A stretch of 64,000 nt of DNA from contig NZ_MRTD01000009.1 of the NCBI RefSeq assembly GCF_001956295.1, positions 248,001 through 312,000 of the forward strand, written 5' to 3'. Source of the stretch: Paenibacillus sp. FSL A5-0031. Its GTDB lineage: Bacteria; Bacillota; Bacilli; Paenibacillales; Paenibacillaceae. Shown here one piece after another: positions 36,355-46,570 of this stretch (positions within the stretch are counted from its first letter, which is position 1; the number at the start of each line of letters is the position of its first letter). The notes below the pieces were generated by a model, which had not been told where the DNA came from, made no database searches, and saw only the letters and a program-made list of their open reading frames with translations. Position numbers and translations under genes: made by a program.

Positions 36355-38295
36355 TTAAACATTCTTTGCAGTCTGTTCTAAAATAACAAAACCATAAGCC
36401 GGAAGTTTAAGTTGCAGCTTGCCGGCAGCATTGCTTGCGATGGTGGAGTTTTGAGCAAGTGTGCTGGTGTTGGACAGCAATACAGACCATGTAGATATAT
36501 TACTACTCTTCGTGACTACAGAAGCAGTCGAGAGGCTGCCATTAGCAGCATTTATAGTTGTATTCTTAGCTTCAGCAGCAGCAGCTTTAGCATTTTCGCT
36601 GCTAGTGAAGCCTCTAAAAGCAACAGCGTGAGGAGCAGCGTTGCAATCAGTCGGCTGAGCTTCAATTACGAAGCTCAAATCAGCAGCTTCGCCGCGAGCA
36701 TTCATCGCGATAAGAAGCCGCTGGCTGCCTTCACGACGCTCATAGACCAAGGTGCCATCTGCTGCGCCAACGTGCACGAAGCGAATATCAGCGCTGCGAA
36801 GCGCGCTGTACTTGTGGCGCAGTCCGATTGCGTCGGTATAGAACGTGAGCAATTCGCGGTTTTGCTCCTCTGGGTCCCACACCATGCATTTGCGACAGCC
36901 TGGATCGCCAGCGCCATTGATGCCTACCTCATCGCCATAATAAATACATGGGGTTCCAGGGAAGGTCAGCTGGAAGAGCGAAGAAAGCTTCATCGCATCG
37001 GTATTATCCTCGCAGATCGTAAGCAGACGAGGCGTATCATGGCTATCGAGCAGGTTGAAAGCCGATTCTGTTACCTGTTGCGGATACGCTGCAAGCTGCG
37101 CTCCAATCGCATTAGCGAAGTCAGAAGCATCAATCGTTTGATAAGCAAAGAAATCAAGAACTGCATTCGTGAAAGGGTAGTTCATAACCGCATCGAATTG
37201 ATCACCCTGCAGCCACATCATCGAATCATGCCAAATCTCGCCCAAAATATAAGCGTCTTTATTCACTGCTTTTACCGTTTGACGGAATTCACGCCAAAAC
37301 TGATGATCAACCTCATTGGCAACGTCCAATCTCCAGCCGTCGATTCCAATCTCCTCGATCCAGTAGCGAGCTACCTCGAACAAATATTGCTTCACCTCAG
37401 GATGCTCGGTGTTCAGCTTTGGCATAAGCGGCTCAAATGCGAAGGTCTCGTACGTCGGAACGCCGTCCACCACTTGCAGCGGCCATTCCCGAACATAGAA
37501 CCAATCCGCATATTTTGACTGCTGTCCGTTCTTCTGAGCATCGACGAATGGAGGGAAGGTTTTGCCTGAGTGATTGAATACCGCATCAAGCAAGACACGA
37601 ATGCCGCGGGCGTGACAAGCATCAACCAATTCCTTTAACTTCTCATTTGTGCCAAAATGCGGATCAACCTTCATGTAGTCCTGTGTATCATACTTGTGAT
37701 TGGTCGTTGCTTCGAACAGCGGAGTGAAATATACCGCATTAATGCCAAGTGCTGAAATATGATCCAAGTGATCAATTACACCCTGCAGGTCACCGCCAAA
37801 AAAGTTTTTTGGCGTAGGCTCGCCGCCCCAAGGCAGCACATTTTCAGGATTGATCGAAGGATCGCCATTCGCGAAGCGTTCAGGGAATATTTGATAAAAG
37901 ACAGCGTCCTTCACCCAAGCTGGCGGCTCAAATACATCGATTGGATTAATGTATGGGAAATCAAAAAATGAATTTGAGTTATCGGGAAGTGTAAGCTCGA
38001 CACCTTTATCCGAGAAAATAATCGCCTCATCTCCGCTTATTAAACGGAACGCATAACGCAGTCTCCGAAAAGGAGGGATAACGGAAGTTTCCCAATAATC
38101 GAATCGTGCATCCGAAGTGAAAATATGCATAGGGACCGTTGTAATCGTTTGATCCCACGCGTACTTGTCGCCGACGATTGCTTCAACTACAGCAACATCG
38201 TCTTTTTTGGTACGCAAGCGGAGGTGCAGCGTCTTTCCGTCGTAGGCGTAAGCCCAGTTTTGCTTCGGTCTGTGATAAACAGCTTCTAATAACAT
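36355..38295 (-). CDS. Neopullulanase/cyclomaltodextrinase-type alpha-glycosidase (GH13)
   Basis: A 646-residue cytoplasmic GH13 enzyme starting [20 protein letters not shown], the usual front of the GH13_20 group with its N-terminal beta domain. Catalytic regions: DAVFNHSG (I), GWRLDVANE (II, nucleophile Asp), LGEIWHD (III, Glu) and LLDSHDTPR (IV, Asp). It degrades cyclodextrins, pullulan or maltodextrins inside the cell. I chose ATG 38295 over an upstream in-frame ATG (38355) because it has GGAGCGAT upstream and matches the family start. The C-terminal beta domain contains an unusual insert of about 60 residues rich in Ala, Ser, Asn and Thr ([20 protein letters not shown] and on). It fits with the amylase at 224 in starch use. 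Confidence 0.9.
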   Translation of the reverse strand: MLLEAVYHRPKQNWAYAYDGKTLHLRLRTKKDDVAVVEAIVGDKYAWDQTITTVPMHIFTSDARFDYWETSVIPPFRRLRYAFRLISGDEAIIFSDKGVELTLPDNSNSFFDFPYINPIDVFEPPAWVKDAVFYQIFPERFANGDPSINPENVLPWGGEPTPKNFFGGDLQGVIDHLDHISALGINAVYFTPLFEATTNHKYDTQDYMKVDPHFGTNEKLKELVDACHARGIRVLLDAVFNHSGKTFPPFVDAQKNGQQSKYADWFYVREWPLQVVDGVPTYETFAFEPLMPKLNTEHPEVKQYLFEVARYWIEEIGIDGWRLDVANEVDHQFWREFRQTVKAVNKDAYILGEIWHDSMMWLQGDQFDAVMNYPFTNAVLDFFAYQTIDASDFANAIGAQLAAYPQQVTESAFNLLDSHDTPRLLTICEDNTDAMKLSSLFQLTFPGTPCIYYGDEVGINGAGDPGCRKCMVWDPEEQNRELLTFYTDAIGLRHKYSALRSADIRFVHVGAADGTLVYERREGSQRLLIAMNARGEAADLSFVIEAQPTDCNAAPHAVAFRGFTSSENAKAAAAEAKNTTINAANGSLSTASVVTKSSNISTWSVLLSNTSTLAQNSTIASNAAGKLQLKLPAYGFVILEQTAKNV

Positions 38296-38339
38296 GATTA
38301 TCGCTCCTTCATGGATGATGTGAGAGAAGATATGGAAAC

Positions 38340-38391
38340 ACGAAAAAAGGCACAACCTCTCTGCTCATAATAAGCCGAGGTTGTACCTTCT
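38340..38391 (-). terminator. Intrinsic terminator between trxB and the GH13 gene
   Basis: On the minus strand AAGGTACAACCTC pairs with GAGGTTGTGCCTT (one mismatch), followed by six T residues. It is 140 bases after the trxB stop and 45 bases before the GH13 start. A TATAAT on the minus strand at 38490-38485 lies between trxB and this hairpin, so it could also act as an attenuator of the GH13 gene. Confidence 0.75.
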
Positions 38392-38532
38392 CCCATAACA
38401 CGTTCAGGCGCCGCTCACGCGAAGCATATTGCGAACAAATGGTTGCGGTAGCATTGCCTTTCTATTGTAAATCTCAACACTTTTATTATACATAATTTGC
38501 ACGTATTGTACTAGTCTAGTTTTGAAAAAAAA

Positions 38533-39477
38533 TTATGCATTAACCGCTTCATGCGCTAGCGATTCCAAGTAGCGCTCGCAATCCAGAGCAGCCATACAGC
38601 CGCTTCCAGCAGCGGTAATCGCTTGGCGGTAATTACGGTCTTGAACGTCGCCGCAAGCGTATACGCCTGGGATGTTCGTCTCGGAAGTGCCCGGCTTCAC
38701 AATAATGTAGCCTTGCTCATCGGTGTCGATTTGACCGCCAAGGAAACCGGTATTAGGCGTGTGGCCGATCGTAATAAATACGCCGTCTGTTTCAAGCAAT
38801 TCTTCCTCGCCCGTTTCATTATTGCGCACCTTCAACCCTTGCAAGCCCATGCCCGTTGCAGCAACTTCAAGCGGTGTTCGGTTTAGGCTCCATACGATTT
38901 TGTCATTCGCACGAGCGCGATCCTGCATAATTTTTGATGCGCGCAGCTCATTGCGACGGTTAACTACTCTTACTTCGGAAGCGAAGCGAGTAAGGAACAC
39001 GGCTTCTTCCATTGCGGAGTCGCCGCCGCCTACTACAATAATTTTTTTGCCGCGGAAGAAGAAGCCATCACAAGTTGCACATGTGCTTACGCCGCGACCG
39101 ATATTTTCTTGCTCACCCGGAATGCCGAGGTATTTGGCTGAAGCGCCTGTAGAAATAATGATGGATTCGGCTTGCAGCTCGCCAATGCCTTCCACGTCAA
39201 GCGTGTAAGGGCGTTTGCTGAAGTCGACGCTTTTTACAGAGCCTGTTTTGAATTTTGCACCAAAACGCTGTGCCTGCTTGCGCATGTTAGACATTAGCTC
39301 GCTGCCCAAAATACCATCAGGGAAACCCGGGAAATTTTCTACTTCTGTTGTTGTTGTAAGCTGGCCGCCTGGCTGCCACCCTTCAATAACGAGAGGTTCC
39401 ATGTTCGCGCGAGCCAAATAGATTGCAGCCGTCAATCCGGCAGGTCCTGTACCAATAATAATTGTTTTATGCATCAT
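38533..39477 (-). CDS. trxB: Thioredoxin reductase
   Basis: A 314-residue flavoenzyme that reduces thioredoxin with NADPH. FAD-binding GTGPAGLTAAIYLARA at 9-24, the redox-active pair Cys133 and Cys136 in CATCDGFF, NADPH-binding VGGGDSAMEEAVFL and the closing GDVQDRNYRQAITAAGSGCMA. Full length for the family. GGAGG lies before the ATG at 39477. It is divergent from the response-regulator gene at 39630. Confidence 0.96.
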   Translation of the reverse strand: MMHKTIIIGTGPAGLTAAIYLARANMEPLVIEGWQPGGQLTTTTEVENFPGFPDGILGSELMSNMRKQAQRFGAKFKTGSVKSVDFSKRPYTLDVEGIGELQAESIIISTGASAKYLGIPGEQENIGRGVSTCATCDGFFFRGKKIIVVGGGDSAMEEAVFLTRFASEVRVVNRRNELRASKIMQDRARANDKIVWSLNRTPLEVAATGMGLQGLKVRNNETGEEELLETDGVFITIGHTPNTGFLGGQIDTDEQGYIIVKPGTSETNIPGVYACGDVQDRNYRQAITAAGSGCMAALDCERYLESLAHEAVNA

Positions 39478-39556
39478 CTATATCCTCCATTCAAAATTCC
39501 GTTGAATAATAAATCCTACTTTAAAATTATTATAATGTAGCTTTAAAGTCAATATC

Positions 39557-39584
39557 GTTCATGTAACGTTCATGTTGGTCATGT
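39557..39584 (+). promoter_or_regulatory. Direct repeats upstream of the response-regulator gene
   Basis: GTTCATGT occurs at 39557 and 39568 and a related TCATGT at 39579, giving spacings of 11 and 9 bases. Direct repeats of about 11 bases are typical for OmpR-type regulators, so this may be an autoregulatory site for the regulator encoded at 39630. No matching experimental motif is known to me. Confidence 0.35.
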
Positions 39585-39629
39585 ATGCTGAAATCATAAC
39601 TACATAAGTCTAATTGGAGGAAGAACAAA

Positions 39630-40304
39630 ATGCCCAAAATCGTAGTTGCAGACGACGATCCGAACATTCGCGAGCTGGTAGCTCTTTTCCTAAAAAGAGA
39701 AGGCTGTCAGGTCATTGAAGCTATAGATGGTATAGACGCATTAGAGAAGCTGGACGTGGTACGACCAGATCTTGCGATTATTGATGTAATGATGCCCCGC
39801 ATGGACGGGTGGGCGCTTTGCGCGGAACTTCGAGCGAGCTATGATATTCCGCTGCTCATGCTGACTGCCAAGGGGGAAACCTCGCAAAAGGTGAGGGGGT
39901 TTGAGCTTGGTGCGGATGATTATATGGTCAAACCATTTGATCCGCCGGAGCTCATAGCCCGGGTTAAGGCACTGCTCAAAAGATACCGGATCACCGCTTC
40001 GCAGACGGTAGAGTTCGGCGATGTCCTCATGAATCGAACGGACTTCCATATGTCAGCTGGTGGCGAGAAAGTAACATTGCCGCCTAAAGAGTTCGAGCTG
40101 CTGTTCAAGCTGGCAAGCTATCCAGGCAAAACCTTTGCCCGTGATCATCTGATTGAACAAATATGGGGGATGGACTATGAGGGGGACGAGCGAACCGTTG
40201 ATGTCCATATCAAAAGACTGCGGGATCGTTTTCCCGAGGAGCAATATCGTTTCCGTATCGTAACGATTCGCGGACTAGGGTATCGACTGGAGGTATGGTC
40301 ATGA
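39630..40304 (+). CDS. OmpR-family response regulator
   Basis: A 224-residue regulator with receiver domain (acidic DDD at 8-10, phosphorylated Asp52 in IIDVMMPRMDG, Lys in YMVKPFDP) and a winged-helix effector domain ending RFRIVTIRGLGYRLEVWS. GGAGGAAG precedes the ATG. Its stop overlaps the ATG of the sensor kinase. The signal is unknown; the pair belongs to the broad ResD/PhoP-like class. Confidence 0.95.
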   Translation: MPKIVVADDDPNIRELVALFLKREGCQVIEAIDGIDALEKLDVVRPDLAIIDVMMPRMDGWALCAELRASYDIPLLMLTAKGETSQKVRGFELGADDYMVKPFDPPELIARVKALLKRYRITASQTVEFGDVLMNRTDFHMSAGGEKVTLPPKEFELLFKLASYPGKTFARDHLIEQIWGMDYEGDERTVDVHIKRLRDRFPEEQYRFRIVTIRGLGYRLEVWS

Positions 40305-41692
40305 TTCGCGGCCTTTACTTTCGAATTACGGCAACATTCCTCGTTATCGTTTTGATTAGCATCGGGGTCGCTTTTTTATTCACGAATCAAATGTTCAAGA
40401 GGGATGCAAGGGGGCAACTGCCCAATCAACTGGAGAAGTCGATTGCTCGCATTGAACAGCTTTATGCCGTCTCGAAGCCGGCAGATCTGCAGGCATTTTT
40501 GGAGGAGATCTCAAGCTTGCAAGGGCAGTCAATTGTCGCTATTAGCAGCTCTAACTATTTAGTAAGGGCTGGCGAGCGGAGCGAGCTGATTATGGAGCGG
40601 CTTACATTCGAGCAGCTAAGAAAGGTATTTGGTGGCAGCTCTGTCAGACTGGATGTATACGCTAGCGAGGAGGTTAGCCCGCCTTCGCCGCCTGCTTTAG
40701 GGAAACTTGTGTCATTCGGCAATGAAAGATGGGCCTTGTTCGTTCAGCCGAATCGTTTTCCGCAAAATAGCAACTTCATATGGACGGCCGTCACGTTGCT
40801 CGTCACGCTGCTGCTCGTCGGAAGCGTACTTATTCTAATCGTAGCCCGTTATTTAGTGAGGCCTCTAAAAATGATGACGAACGCTGCGACGCGAATGTCA
40901 CAGGGGGATTTCAGTGTACGGCTGCCCGCAAGACGCGGCGATGAGCTAGGTGAGCTTGCACAGGGCATGAACAAAATGGCGCTGAGCTTATCACAGCTTG
41001 AAATGATGCGTCAGGATTTTGTATCCAATGTCTCGCACGAAATGCAGTCTCCCCTTACGTCGATTGGCGGCTTCGCAGAAGCACTGCGCAGCGAGGAGGT
41101 TACTGGAGCTGAGCGGGAGCGTTATATTAGCATCATCAAGCAAGAGAGCATGCGGCTTTCTCGGTTAAGTGAAAATTTGCTTAATTTAGCATCGCTCGAC
41201 TCGCAGCAGCATCCTTTTCATCCGCAGCCGTATCGACTGGATCGTCAGCTTCGTGATGTGGTGCTTGCCTGCGAGCCGCAGTGGATGGCCAAGAGGCAAA
41301 CGGTCGAGCTGTTAATGGAGGAAACGGTGATTACTGCTGATCGTGATCAGCTTAATCAAGTATGGATGAATTTGCTTGCCAACAGCATGAAATTTACACC
41401 AGAGGACGGCAAAATCTTTTTGTCTTTGTCCGAACAGAATGGTTCCATTGTGGTCCGAATTACCGATACCGGAATAGGCGTTCATGAGGAGGATCGAGAG
41501 CGAATATTTGAGCGTTTTTATAAGGGTGATCTATCGAGGGATAGAAGCCAAGGCGGGAGCGGGCTTGGACTTTCGATCGCACAAACCATCATTCATATTC
41601 ACGGCGGAACCATTGCGCTTGATCCAAGTGCGGACCAGCTTACTGGAGCAAGCTTTATGATTAAGCTCCCATTTGCACGAGCAGCTGCTTAG
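40301..41692 (+). CDS. Sensor histidine kinase of the OmpR-type pair
   Basis: A 463-residue kinase with helix 1 at about 8-28, a short extracellular domain of about 130 residues, helix 2 near 165-185 (LLVTLLLVGSVLILIVARYL), HAMP linker, and HisKA with FVSNVSHEMQSPLTSIGGFA, where QS replaces the usual RT after the His-Glu pair. ATPase motifs: NQVWMNLLANSMKFTP, ITDTGIGV, GGSGLGLSIAQTI. ATG 40301 overlaps the regulator stop as ATGA and has GGAGG 7 bases before; I prefer it to ATG 40295. Confidence 0.94.
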   Translation: MIRGLYFRITATFLVIVLISIGVAFLFTNQMFKRDARGQLPNQLEKSIARIEQLYAVSKPADLQAFLEEISSLQGQSIVAISSSNYLVRAGERSELIMERLTFEQLRKVFGGSSVRLDVYASEEVSPPSPPALGKLVSFGNERWALFVQPNRFPQNSNFIWTAVTLLVTLLLVGSVLILIVARYLVRPLKMMTNAATRMSQGDFSVRLPARRGDELGELAQGMNKMALSLSQLEMMRQDFVSNVSHEMQSPLTSIGGFAEALRSEEVTGAERERYISIIKQESMRLSRLSENLLNLASLDSQQHPFHPQPYRLDRQLRDVVLACEPQWMAKRQTVELLMEETVITADRDQLNQVWMNLLANSMKFTPEDGKIFLSLSEQNGSIVVRITDTGIGVHEEDRERIFERFYKGDLSRDRSQGGSGLGLSIAQTIIHIHGGTIALDPSADQLTGASFMIKLPFARAAA

Positions 41693-41816
41693 TTATGAGA
41701 CGAAGCTGGATAGAAGCGACAGTTGAAGCTTTTGAATACATGGAAAAACGAGGGTGAAACCGTTATGATAAAAGGAGCGATTGCATAGAAAGCAAAGAGC
41801 TGGGGGAGATGTGAGG

Positions 41817-42695
41817 GTGGAGAAGTGGATTCGGAAAGCGATCATTCCTGCTGGGGGATTAGGGACAAGGTTTTTGCCGGCTACGAAAGCGCAGCCGAAA
41901 GAAATGCTGCCTATTATCGATAAGCCTGCTATTCAATATATCGTAGAAGAGGCTGTGAATTCAGGCATCGAGAGTATCGTAATCGTCAGCGGACGCAACA
42001 AACGGGCGATCGAGGACCATTTTGACAAATCTGCCGAGCTCGAAATGGAGCTGGAAGCGCGCCACAACGAAGAAATGCTGGAGATGGTGCGGAAAATATC
42101 ACAACTGGCGGATATTTATTATGTTCGTCAGAAGGAGCCGCTTGGCCTTGGCCATGCAGTGCTTTGCGCACGCCGCTTCATAGCGGACGAGCCGTTCGCG
42201 GTATTGCTTGGCGACGATATTTTGAAAGCTGATCCGCCTTGCTTGCGGCAAATGATGGATGTGTACGAGAGGGAACAGTCATCTGTTGTAGCTGTGATGG
42301 AGGTGCCGTGGGATCAGACGCATAAATATGGTATTGTTGATATTGAACGGGATAAGCAGGTAGCGCGAGTACGCAACATCATTGAAAAACCGGCGCAAGG
42401 ACAAGCCCCGTCCAACTATGCGGTTGTTGGACGCTACGTCCTTGATCCTGTCATATTTGATCTGCTTGAGAAAGCGACGCCAGGCAAAGCTGGGGAAATT
42501 CAACTAACGGACAGCTTGCAGCAATTAAACCATATCTCTTCTTTAATGGCTTATCGGTTCGATGGTATTAGACATGATGTAGGCGACAAGCTTGGTTTTG
42601 TACAAGCTACGATTGATTTTGCATTAGAGCGCGCGGATCTAGGCGATGAGGTCAGAAAGTACATGCTGGAGAGGCTGAAGGAAACGCAGTTCTAA
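41817..42695 (+). CDS. galU: UTP-glucose-1-phosphate uridylyltransferase
   Basis: A 292-residue enzyme forming UDP-glucose from UTP and glucose-1-phosphate, for glycolipids, teichoic acids and exopolysaccharide. The N-terminal nucleotide-binding signature AIIPAGGLGTRFLPATKA and KEMLPIIDKPAIQYIVEEAV are clear, as are LGDDILKA and GKAGEIQLTDSL. The start is GTG 41817, 8 bases after GGGGGAG; an upstream GTG at 41811 is closer to the ribosome site. Confidence 0.95.
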   Translation: MEKWIRKAIIPAGGLGTRFLPATKAQPKEMLPIIDKPAIQYIVEEAVNSGIESIVIVSGRNKRAIEDHFDKSAELEMELEARHNEEMLEMVRKISQLADIYYVRQKEPLGLGHAVLCARRFIADEPFAVLLGDDILKADPPCLRQMMDVYEREQSSVVAVMEVPWDQTHKYGIVDIERDKQVARVRNIIEKPAQGQAPSNYAVVGRYVLDPVIFDLLEKATPGKAGEIQLTDSLQQLNHISSLMAYRFDGIRHDVGDKLGFVQATIDFALERADLGDEVRKYMLERLKETQF

Positions 42696-42707
42696 CCCAT
42701 GAGAAAT

Positions 42708-42738
42708 GAAAGCCGCCTATGAGCGGCTTTTTATTTTG
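42708..42738 (+). terminator. Intrinsic terminator after galU
   Basis: AAAGCCGC and GCGGCTTT form a stem with a 6-base loop, followed by a T-rich run. Confidence 0.9.
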
Positions 42739-42773
42739 TCTCATGGCCGGTTCGATGGTTAGAGTTTGAGATC

Positions 42774-42786
42774 ATGTACGTACAAG
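42774..42786. promoter_or_regulatory. AraR box upstream of araR
   Basis: ATGTACGTACAAG is a half-degenerate copy of the AraR operator (consensus ATTTGTACGTACAAAT in Bacillus). It lies 52 bases before the araR start, so AraR probably represses its own gene. Confidence 0.8.
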
Positions 42787-42837
42787 TTTCGCATATGATA
42801 TACTACAGGAATACAACTAACGGAGTTGAGGTGTGAA

Positions 42838-43950
42838 GTGAAGGAACAGCAAACGCCCAAATATATGCAATTAAAGCAGGAAATCATATCCTGGATCGTC
42901 ACAGCGCAGTTTAAGCCGCACGAGAAGCTGCCATCGGAGAATGAGATCGGCAAGCAATTCGAGATGAGCCGGCAAACGGTGCGCCAAGCGCTCGGTGATT
43001 TGGAGCAGGAGGGCTGGCTCTACCGCGTACAAGGGAAAGGGACGTTCGTGTCGGATCAGTCTGCGCCGGAGCGGAAAAACTCATCCCAAGGGATGACGAT
43101 CGGGATGATTACGACCCATATATCAGATTATATATTCCCGACCATCGTCAGAGGCGTTGAATCGAGCTTGCGCGCTGTAGGGGCAAGACTTTTGCTGGCG
43201 AGCACGGATAATGAAAAGGATAAAGAAAAGGACAGCTTGGAGTCGATGCTGCGCGAGCCGCTGACCGGGCTCATTATTGAGCCGACGAAGAGCGCGGAGG
43301 GCAACCCGAACTTTAATTATTTTTTGGCGCTCGATGCGCTCAAAATTCCATACATTATGCTCAATGAGCGATACAGCGACGTGGATGCGCCATGCTTGCG
43401 CGTGGATGACGAGCTTGGCGGCTATCGCGCCGCAGAGCATTTAATTAAGCTCGGCCATACGCGAATCGCTGGTTTTTTTAAGACGGATGACTTTCAAGGC
43501 GTACACCGGATGCGCGGTTTTTTACGGGCTCATCGGGAGCAAGGGCACACGGTTCCGCCGGATTATTTGCTGCGCTATACGACGGAGGAGAAGCAGGACA
43601 AGCCGATGCAGGCCTTGTTTGCGATGCTGCAGCGTGAGCCGGATCAACGGCCGACCGCTATTATTTGCTATAACGATGAGCTGGCTGTAAAAATGCTTGA
43701 TATCGTAAGGCAGGCTGGCTTAACGGTGCCTGAGGATCTTTCGATTGTCGGTTTTGATGATGCGAATCTGGCTACGGCAACTGAAGTGAAGCTGACTACC
43801 GTTGCACATCCAAAAACCGAAATGGGCACGGATGCGGTCGAATTGCTGCTTAGTATGCTGGATAAGCAGCACCAGCGGCGACAAACGCAGGATAAAATAT
43901 ATGATCCGCAGCTCGTTGTACGTGATTCAACTAGACCGCCCCAAAGCTAA
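42838..43950 (+). CDS. araR: Arabinose-responsive repressor AraR
   Basis: A 370-residue regulator with a GntR winged helix (YMQLKQEIISWIVTAQ, EIGKQFEMSRQTVRQALGDL, VQGKGTFVS) and a LacI-like ligand domain (IGMITTHISDYIFPTIVRG, LIKLGHTRIAGFF, SIVGFDDANLATAT). The two AraR boxes nearby and the araD-araB genes support the name. The GTG at 42838 lies a few bases after GAGGTG; an upstream TTG at 42826 is less likely. L-arabinose would release it from DNA. Confidence 0.92.
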   Translation: MKEQQTPKYMQLKQEIISWIVTAQFKPHEKLPSENEIGKQFEMSRQTVRQALGDLEQEGWLYRVQGKGTFVSDQSAPERKNSSQGMTIGMITTHISDYIFPTIVRGVESSLRAVGARLLLASTDNEKDKEKDSLESMLREPLTGLIIEPTKSAEGNPNFNYFLALDALKIPYIMLNERYSDVDAPCLRVDDELGGYRAAEHLIKLGHTRIAGFFKTDDFQGVHRMRGFLRAHREQGHTVPPDYLLRYTTEEKQDKPMQALFAMLQREPDQRPTAIICYNDELAVKMLDIVRQAGLTVPEDLSIVGFDDANLATATEVKLTTVAHPKTEMGTDAVELLLSMLDKQHQRRQTQDKIYDPQLVVRDSTRPPQS

Positions 43951-44007
43951 GCTGTTGCTGAACGGTTAATGCTTTTTAAATGAATGAATAAAAAAGACGT
44001 GACACAC

Positions 44008-44019
44008 TTGTACGTACAA
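44008..44019. promoter_or_regulatory. AraR box upstream of araD
   Basis: TTGTACGTACAA is a perfect 12-bp palindrome inside ACTTGTACGTACAACT, a near match to the AraR consensus. A TATAAT directly follows at 44022-44027, so bound AraR would block the promoter. Confidence 0.85.
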
Positions 44020-44107
44020 CTTATAATAAAGCAAAGATATTCTATGGCGATGTCCGTATAAGTGAATGCGGATCAGCATGGAAATGTGAGCTTGAAGGGA
44101 GCGATAA

Positions 44108-44809
44108 GTGGTCATGTTAGAAGCATTGAAGCATGCGGTTTGGGAAGCGAATATGGATCTTCCAAAGTACGGATTAGTTACATTTACTTGGGGCAACGTC
44201 AGCGGTGTAGATAGAGAGTCTGGCTATGCGGTTATTAAGCCGAGCGGCGTTCCTTACGAGGAGTTAAAAGCCGAGCAGATGGTTGTCGTAGATTTGGATG
44301 GCCATGTGATTGAAGGAAATCTTCGACCTTCCTCGGACACGGCTACTCATGTGCTGCTCTACAAAGCGTTTCCTTCGATAGGCGGAATTGTACACACCCA
44401 TTCGCCTTGGGCGACAAGCTGGGCACAGGCGGGGCGCTCTATTCCATCGCTTGGCACGACGCATGGCGACTATTTCTATGGCGAGGTGCCTTGCACACGC
44501 GCGATGACAGAAGCGGAAATCAACGGTGCATATGAGCTGGAAACGGGCAATGTCATCGTTGAGACCTTCAATAAAAACCATATCGATCCAAACCAAGTGC
44601 CTTCGGTGCTCGTAAACAGCCACGCTCCTTTTTGCTGGGGCAAAGACCCGCATAACGCCGTTCATAATGCGGTTGTGCTGGAGGAAGTGGCGAAGATGGC
44701 TCTTCATACGTATCAGCTTAACCCGAATGTTCAGCCGATGGATCAAGCTTTATTAGACCGACACTATTTACGCAAGCATGGAGCGAACGCCTACTACGGC
44801 CAAAAATAA
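44108..44809 (+). CDS. araD: L-ribulose-5-phosphate 4-epimerase
   Basis: A 233-residue class II aldolase-type enzyme that converts L-ribulose-5-phosphate to D-xylulose-5-phosphate. Markers: [40 protein letters not shown], the metal site [15 protein letters not shown] and [14 protein letters not shown]. Length is normal. GGGAG lies 6 bases before GTG 44108, while the in-frame ATG at 44114 is slightly far. It is followed by araB after 14 bases in one operon. Confidence 0.96.
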   Translation: MVMLEALKHAVWEANMDLPKYGLVTFTWGNVSGVDRESGYAVIKPSGVPYEELKAEQMVVVDLDGHVIEGNLRPSSDTATHVLLYKAFPSIGGIVHTHSPWATSWAQAGRSIPSLGTTHGDYFYGEVPCTRAMTEAEINGAYELETGNVIVETFNKNHIDPNQVPSVLVNSHAPFCWGKDPHNAVHNAVVLEEVAKMALHTYQLNPNVQPMDQALLDRHYLRKHGANAYYGQK

Positions 44810-44823
44810 GGAGGATTCGGATA

Positions 44824-46494
44824 ATGAGCAAAAAATACGCAATTGGTGTAGACTACGGCACGCAATCGGGCCGAGCTGTTCTTGTGGATCTATCTAACGG
44901 TGCCGAGATAGCGGAGCATGTCACGCCGTATACTCACCACGTTATTGATGAGAAGCTTCCGGTATCTGGCATTAAGCTTGAGCATGACTGGGCGCTTCAG
45001 CATCCGCTTGACTATATTGAAGTGTTGGAATTGTCCGTTCCTGCTGTAATGAAGGAGTCGGGTATCCATGCTGCTGATGTCATCGGTTTAGGCATCGATT
45101 TTACAGCATGTACAATGCTTCCCATCGATGGAGAAGGGAATCCGCTATGTGTACAGGATGCCTACAAGGATAATCCGCATAGCTGGGTGAAGCTGTGGAA
45201 GCATCACGCTGCACAAGATGAGGCTAACCTTATCAACGAAATGGCAGCGCAGCGCGGTGAGAAGTGGGTGCCGCGTTATGGAGGCAAAATATCATCAGAG
45301 TGGATGATGGCCAAAGCTTGGCAGATTTTGAATGAAGCGCCGGACATTTATGAAACGGCAGATAAATTTGTTGAAGCGACGGACTGGGTTATTGGCCAAT
45401 TGACCGGCAATATTGTTCGCAACAGCTGTACGGCCGGCTACAAAGGAATGTGGCATAAGCAAGAGGGCTACCCAAGCAAGGATTTTTTCAAAGCGCTTGA
45501 TCCTCGTTTAGAAAACTTGACAGAAACGAAGCTGCGCGGCGAAGTTGTACCGCTTGGCTCGAAGGCTGGAGAATTGCTGCCTGATATGGCTGCACGCATC
45601 GGACTTGCACCAGGCACGGCGATCGCGGTTGGCAATGTGGATGCACATGCGGCGGTGCCAGGTGTTGGCGTCGTTACGCCAGGCAAGCTGGTTATGGCGA
45701 TGGGCACATCGATTTGCCACATGCTGCTCGGAACGGAAGAGAAGGAAGTGGAAGGAATGTGCGGCGTCGTTGAGGACGGCATTATTCCGGGTTACTTTGG
45801 CTACGAAGCGGGACAATCAGCGGTTGGCGATATTTTTGAATGGTTCGTTGAGGAATCTGTTCCAGCCTACGTACTTCAAGAGGCAGAGCAGGCTGGCGAA
45901 AATGTACATGTTTATTTGACTCGCAAAGCCAGCGAGCTGAATGTTGGCGAATCCGGCGTTCTGGCGCTTGACTGGTGGAACGGAAACCGTTCGGTACTTG
46001 TAGATACGGATTTGACAGGTACCATTGTAGGCCTCACCTTGCTAACGAAGCCTTGGGAAATTTACCGCGCCCTTCTTGAAGCAACGGCATTTGGCACACG
46101 CAAAATCGTCGATGCGTTCCACAGCAACGGGGTTGAAGTAAATGAATTGTACGCATGCGGCGGACTGCCGCAGAAGAATGCGCTGCTCATGCAGATTTAT
46201 GCGGATGTAACGAATCGCGAGATCAAGGTCGCAGCATCCAAGCAAACGCCTGCACTTGGTGCAGCGATGTTTGGAGCAGTAGCAGCTGGTGCCGCAAAGG
46301 GCGGTTTCGACAGCATTGTTGATGCGGCTCAGAAGATGGCTCGTGTACGCGAAGAAACGTTCAAGCCGATTCCGGCAAACGTTGCAGTTTACGAGAAGCT
46401 GTATGCGGAATATAATTTGCTGCACGACTACTACGGACGCGGCGCAAATGATGTAATGAAACGCCTTAAGGTTATAAAAGAAGAGCAAGCTTAG
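44824..46494 (+). CDS. araB: Ribulokinase
   Basis: A 556-residue FGGY-family kinase that phosphorylates L-ribulose with ATP. N-terminus [19 protein letters not shown], substrate region [34 protein letters not shown] and the closing ATP-site segment [20 protein letters not shown] are family-typical. A strong AAGGAGG precedes the ATG. L-arabinose isomerase (araA), the enzyme just before it in the pathway, is not in this window. Confidence 0.96.
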   Translation: MSKKYAIGVDYGTQSGRAVLVDLSNGAEIAEHVTPYTHHVIDEKLPVSGIKLEHDWALQHPLDYIEVLELSVPAVMKESGIHAADVIGLGIDFTACTMLPIDGEGNPLCVQDAYKDNPHSWVKLWKHHAAQDEANLINEMAAQRGEKWVPRYGGKISSEWMMAKAWQILNEAPDIYETADKFVEATDWVIGQLTGNIVRNSCTAGYKGMWHKQEGYPSKDFFKALDPRLENLTETKLRGEVVPLGSKAGELLPDMAARIGLAPGTAIAVGNVDAHAAVPGVGVVTPGKLVMAMGTSICHMLLGTEEKEVEGMCGVVEDGIIPGYFGYEAGQSAVGDIFEWFVEESVPAYVLQEAEQAGENVHVYLTRKASELNVGESGVLALDWWNGNRSVLVDTDLTGTIVGLTLLTKPWEIYRALLEATAFGTRKIVDAFHSNGVEVNELYACGGLPQKNALLMQIYADVTNREIKVAASKQTPALGAAMFGAVAAGAAKGGFDSIVDAAQKMARVREETFKPIPANVAVYEKLYAEYNLLHDYYGRGANDVMKRLKVIKEEQA

Positions 46495-46523
46495 GCAGCT
46501 ATTATTCAATCATCTATATACCA

Positions 46524-46570
46524 AAAAAACGACTCCAGCATTTAATTATGCGAGGGAGTCGTTTTTTTTA
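46524..46570 (+). terminator. Intrinsic terminator after araB
   Basis: AAACGACTCC pairs with GGGAGTCGTTT, followed by T residues. Confidence 0.92.

Noticed and set aside
38391..38480. T-box riboswitch before the hairpin
   Set aside because: The conserved AGGGTGGNACCGCG element is absent, and the downstream gene is a glycosidase, not an amino-acid gene.
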